Source: Paraburkholderia sp.
Lineage (GTDB): Bacteria; Pseudomonadota; Gammaproteobacteria; Burkholderiales; Burkholderiaceae
Direction: 5' to 3'
NCBI RefSeq assembly: GCF_028283785.1
Contig: NZ_JAPWKB010000005.1
Span: 186,001 to 250,000, forward strand
DNA length: 64,000 nucleotides
Shown: positions 61,975-64,000 of the stretch, one piece after another
How the letters are laid out: every line of letters begins with the position of its first letter
How positions within the stretch are numbered: position 1 is the first letter of the stretch
The notes under the pieces: model-generated
Database searches by the model: none
Told to the model about the DNA's origin: nothing
What the model saw: only the letters and a program-made list of their open reading frames with translations
Made by a program: the position numbers and the translations under genes

Positions 61975-63410
61975 AGCCGGAATCGATCCGGCATCGGTTG
62001 ATGCTACTGATTTTCGTCAGTATTTCGCTGGTGTGGGCGATTGCGCTCGCGTCGAGTTATCGTCAGGCGACGCGTGAAGTGAGCGAATGGGAAGATGCGC
62101 GACTGGCCGAGCTCGCGCAGATTCTCGCGTTACTCGATCAAGCCGATCTGATCACGCTCGCGAATGCGCGCATCGACGTGAGAGAAGAAGAGAAAGGCGG
62201 CGATCCCGGCGCAAGTCCCGATGACGACGACGACACGTTGCCGCGCGACGCGCTATTTCAGGTGCGCGACGAAAACGATCGCGTGCTGGCCGGCAGTCCG
62301 CAACTGGTCGCGCTCAATGCGTGGGATTTGCCGCTGCCGACGGAAAGCGGCGCGCAGGACATGACGCTCGGCGGCCAGTCGTGGCATACCTTCACCTTGC
62401 GCAACACCGCGCTCAAGCATGATGTGCGCGTGTTCGAACCCGCGAATACGCGCAGCGATCTCGTCAGCGGCGTGGCCAGCCGGATTGCACGTCCTACCGT
62501 GATTGCGTTGCCGATTCTCGCGCTGCTCGTGTGGATCAGCATCGGCTTTAGTCTCGCCCCGCTGCGCACGTTATCGAATGCGATCCGTGCGCGTCATATT
62601 CACCGGCTCGATCCGATCGAGATCGAACGCGCGCCGACCGAAGTGCGACCGCTCGTCGATGCGATCAATCACGTGCTGTCGCGTTTGCAGCACTCGTTCG
62701 AGCGCGAGCGCGCATTCACAGCCGACGCCGCACACGAACTGCGAACGCCGCTCGCGGCCATCAAGGTGCAGGCGCAAGTGGCACTGGCGGAAACGGACGT
62801 CTCGTTGCAGCGTCTTGCGATGCAGCGTGTCGTACAGGGCGTGGATCGCAGCGCAAGACTCGCTGCGCAGCTCCTGCTGCTTGCGCGACTCGACACCCAC
62901 GAAACGATTTCGGCCGTGCGCCTCGTCGCGGCGTCGATTGCGAACGATGCGGTTGCGGCCAATGAACACAGCGCGCGTCAGAAAAACATGCGGGTCGCCG
63001 TCACCGGCGACATGCACGCGGAGATCGTCGCGGAGCCCGTCTTGACCGGGATTCTGCTCGACAATCTGATCGACAATGCGATCAAGTACGGCATGGACGG
63101 CGGACGGATCGACGTGGCAATCGAGCACACGATCGAGCACGTATTGCTGATTGTGCGCGACGACGGTCCAGGCGTCGCCGCCGCCGATCTCACGCGCCTG
63201 ACGCATCGCTTCTTTCGCGCGACAGGTAACGACGCGAGCGGAAGCGGCCTTGGCCTGTCGATCGTCGCGCGGATCGCCGAGCATTTCGGCGCGCATCTGT
63301 CACTTGGCGTGGGTATCGACGGTTGCGGCCTCGCGGTGCAGATCGCGTTTCGTCACGCGACCGGCCTCTCCCCGACCCACTCGGTCATCGGCACGCCCGC
63401 CGACGCGTGA
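61971..63410 (+). CDS. Sensor histidine kinase (QseC/PmrB-like)
   Basis: A 479-residue membrane kinase. TM1 (about 10-29) and TM2 (about 175-195) border a periplasmic domain with a strongly acidic patch at residues 71-88 (REEEKGGDPGASPDDDDD). H-box FTADAAHELRTPLAAIK has His about 255; the N-box has NLIDNAIKYG (about 365-374); then DDGPGV and SGLGLSIVARIAEHFG. Acidic periplasmic patches in PhoQ/PmrB-type kinases bind metal cations or cationic peptides (family knowledge). The 3' end overlaps the convergent HpnL-like gene by 111 bp. Confidence 0.92.
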   Translation: MKPESIRHRLMLLIFVSISLVWAIALASSYRQATREVSEWEDARLAELAQILALLDQADLITLANARIDVREEEKGGDPGASPDDDDDTLPRDALFQVRDENDRVLAGSPQLVALNAWDLPLPTESGAQDMTLGGQSWHTFTLRNTALKHDVRVFEPANTRSDLVSGVASRIARPTVIALPILALLVWISIGFSLAPLRTLSNAIRARHIHRLDPIEIERAPTEVRPLVDAINHVLSRLQHSFERERAFTADAAHELRTPLAAIKVQAQVALAETDVSLQRLAMQRVVQGVDRSARLAAQLLLLARLDTHETISAVRLVAASIANDAVAANEHSARQKNMRVAVTGDMHAEIVAEPVLTGILLDNLIDNAIKYGMDGGRIDVAIEHTIEHVLLIVRDDGPGVAAADLTRLTHRFFRATGNDASGSGLGLSIVARIAEHFGAHLSLGVGIDGCGLAVQIAFRHATGLSPTHSVIGTPADA

Positions 63411-64000
63411 CGACTCCGCGTACTGCCAGGCCAGCAAGCCCGGCACGAAGATCAGCAGATCGCGGATGCGTCGCGCGCCGGCAAGCGCGAGACAGGTCGC
63501 AGGATCGAGCCCCAGCGCGCCGCCGATCACGATAAAGCCGCCCTCCTGCACGCCGAGTCCGCCCGGCACGAAGAACGCCGCGCTGCTCAGCGCCTGAATC
63601 AGCGAATCGATCACGACCGCGTCGACGAAGCTCACCGGCGCGTGCAGAAAATACAGCGCGAGCCATATTTCGAGCGACAAAGCGAGACACTGCAACGGCT
63701 GCCAGACAAACAGATAGCGCAACACGACCGCGCGTTTCCGCCAGATCTCTTTGATGGCTTGATCGATCTGTGCGGATTCGCCGACCAGAGCCGCGAGCTT
63801 GCCGCTCGTGACGCGATTCAGTGCCCGCGTGATGCGTTCGAATGGACTCGCATGCTGGACCAGCGCAAACAGCATTAACAAAGGCGTCAACACGACGACG
63901 CCCCATGCGAGATCGCGTGCGACACGCAAGCTCACCGACTCTGCATGCGCGAACAGAAAGCCGATGCCGATCATCGTGAACAGCAACTGGCTGATCACCG
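63300..64000 (-). CDS. HpnL-like membrane protein (lysylphosphatidylglycerol synthase TM-region family), 5' end outside window
   Basis: About 233 C-terminal residues of a multi-pass membrane protein. The segment SLIQALSSAAFFVPGGLGVQEGGFIVIGGALGLDP and the following ARRIRDLLIFVPGLLAW (in outline) are typical of HpnL and related UPF0104 proteins, associated with hopanoid and lipid pathways. The last about 37 residues are hydrophilic and encoded antisense to the end of the histidine kinase gene. The N-terminus lies beyond the right edge. Confidence 0.8.
   Translation of the reverse strand, partial: VISQLLFTMIGIGFLFAHAESVSLRVARDLAWGVVVLTPLLMLFALVQHASPFERITRALNRVTSGKLAALVGESAQIDQAIKEIWRKRAVVLRYLFVWQPLQCLALSLEIWLALYFLHAPVSFVDAVVIDSLIQALSSAAFFVPGGLGVQEGGFIVIGGALGLDPATCLALAGARRIRDLLIFVPGLLAWQYAESSRVGGRADDRVGRGEAGRVTKRDLHREAATVDTHAK

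Overview
The window looks like chromosomal DNA of a Burkholderiaceae beta-proteobacterium, most likely Paraburkholderia or a close relative. The evidence is high GC with strong third-position bias, two Gram-negative trimeric porins of the Burkholderia type, an RND efflux locus laid out like BpeR/BpeAB-OprB, a DUF2917 gene divergent from a MocR regulator, an HpnL-like membrane protein, and dense LysR/TetR/LacI/DeoR regulation. It reads as ordinary chromosome. I see no insertion sequence, phage, CRISPR array, integrase or rRNA. The only RNA gene I find is a tRNA-Val(GAC).

Layout. 1-2317: the 5' part of a GMC flavoprotein dehydrogenase and its Tat-exported small subunit (minus strand). 2372-3922: a chemoreceptor with a near-consensus sigma-28 promoter. 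4194-10141: a four-carbon sugar-acid catabolic locus (DeoR regulator, GntP permease and SAF-domain dehydrogenase on minus; otnK-otnC on plus). 10254-11391: two small exported proteins. 11849-12997: a major porin with a strong terminator. 13131-13853: two small orphan genes. 14164-15651: a chemoreceptor with a multi-pass membrane anchor. 15700-24700: an MdtABC/MuxABC-type RND pump with its outer-membrane channel. 24885-31668: a BpeAB-OprB-type RND pump with a divergent TetR repressor; its periplasmic adaptor gene carries a single-base frameshift. 31794-34326: an OmpR/EnvZ-type two-component system and an RcnB-like protein. 34632-37434: tRNA-Val, DUF2917, MocR regulator and LysE exporter, interspersed with GCATGC-rich palindromes. 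37508-39381: a two-domain KaiC-like ATPase co-transcribed with a single-domain response regulator. 39579-40277: a HAD phosphatase.

40324-47984 is a beta-galactoside utilisation locus: a complete CUT1 ABC importer (binding protein, two permeases, ATPase), a GH42 beta-galactosidase, and a divergent LacI repressor with a 12-bp palindrome between them. 48037-49581 holds a third chemoreceptor. 49893-54853 contains a DUF1254/DUF1214 protein with a tiny truncated relative beside it, a LysR regulator, a second porin and an alpha/beta hydrolase. 54893-57460 is a DHA2-type MFS exporter with a divergent LysR regulator. 57462-60640 has a small membrane protein, an XRE/MmyB-like regulator divergent from a PRISE-type reductase, and an orphan ABC ATPase. 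60837-63998 has a small membrane protein, a perfect PmrA/QseB-type box, a QseBC/PmrAB-like two-component system, and the 3' part of an HpnL-like gene.

Points most worth a second look are the frameshifted RND adaptor gene, the KaiC-like/response-regulator pair, the perfect CTTAAG-N5-CTTAAG box in an unexpected place, the Ser/Thr-rich insertions at the same site of both MdtB and MdtC, the signal-peptide-plus-DUF1214-tail mini-gene, and the four-carbon acid locus that lacks the usual isomerase. Long antisense ORFs opposite most real genes are a by-product of the codon bias and are left out.
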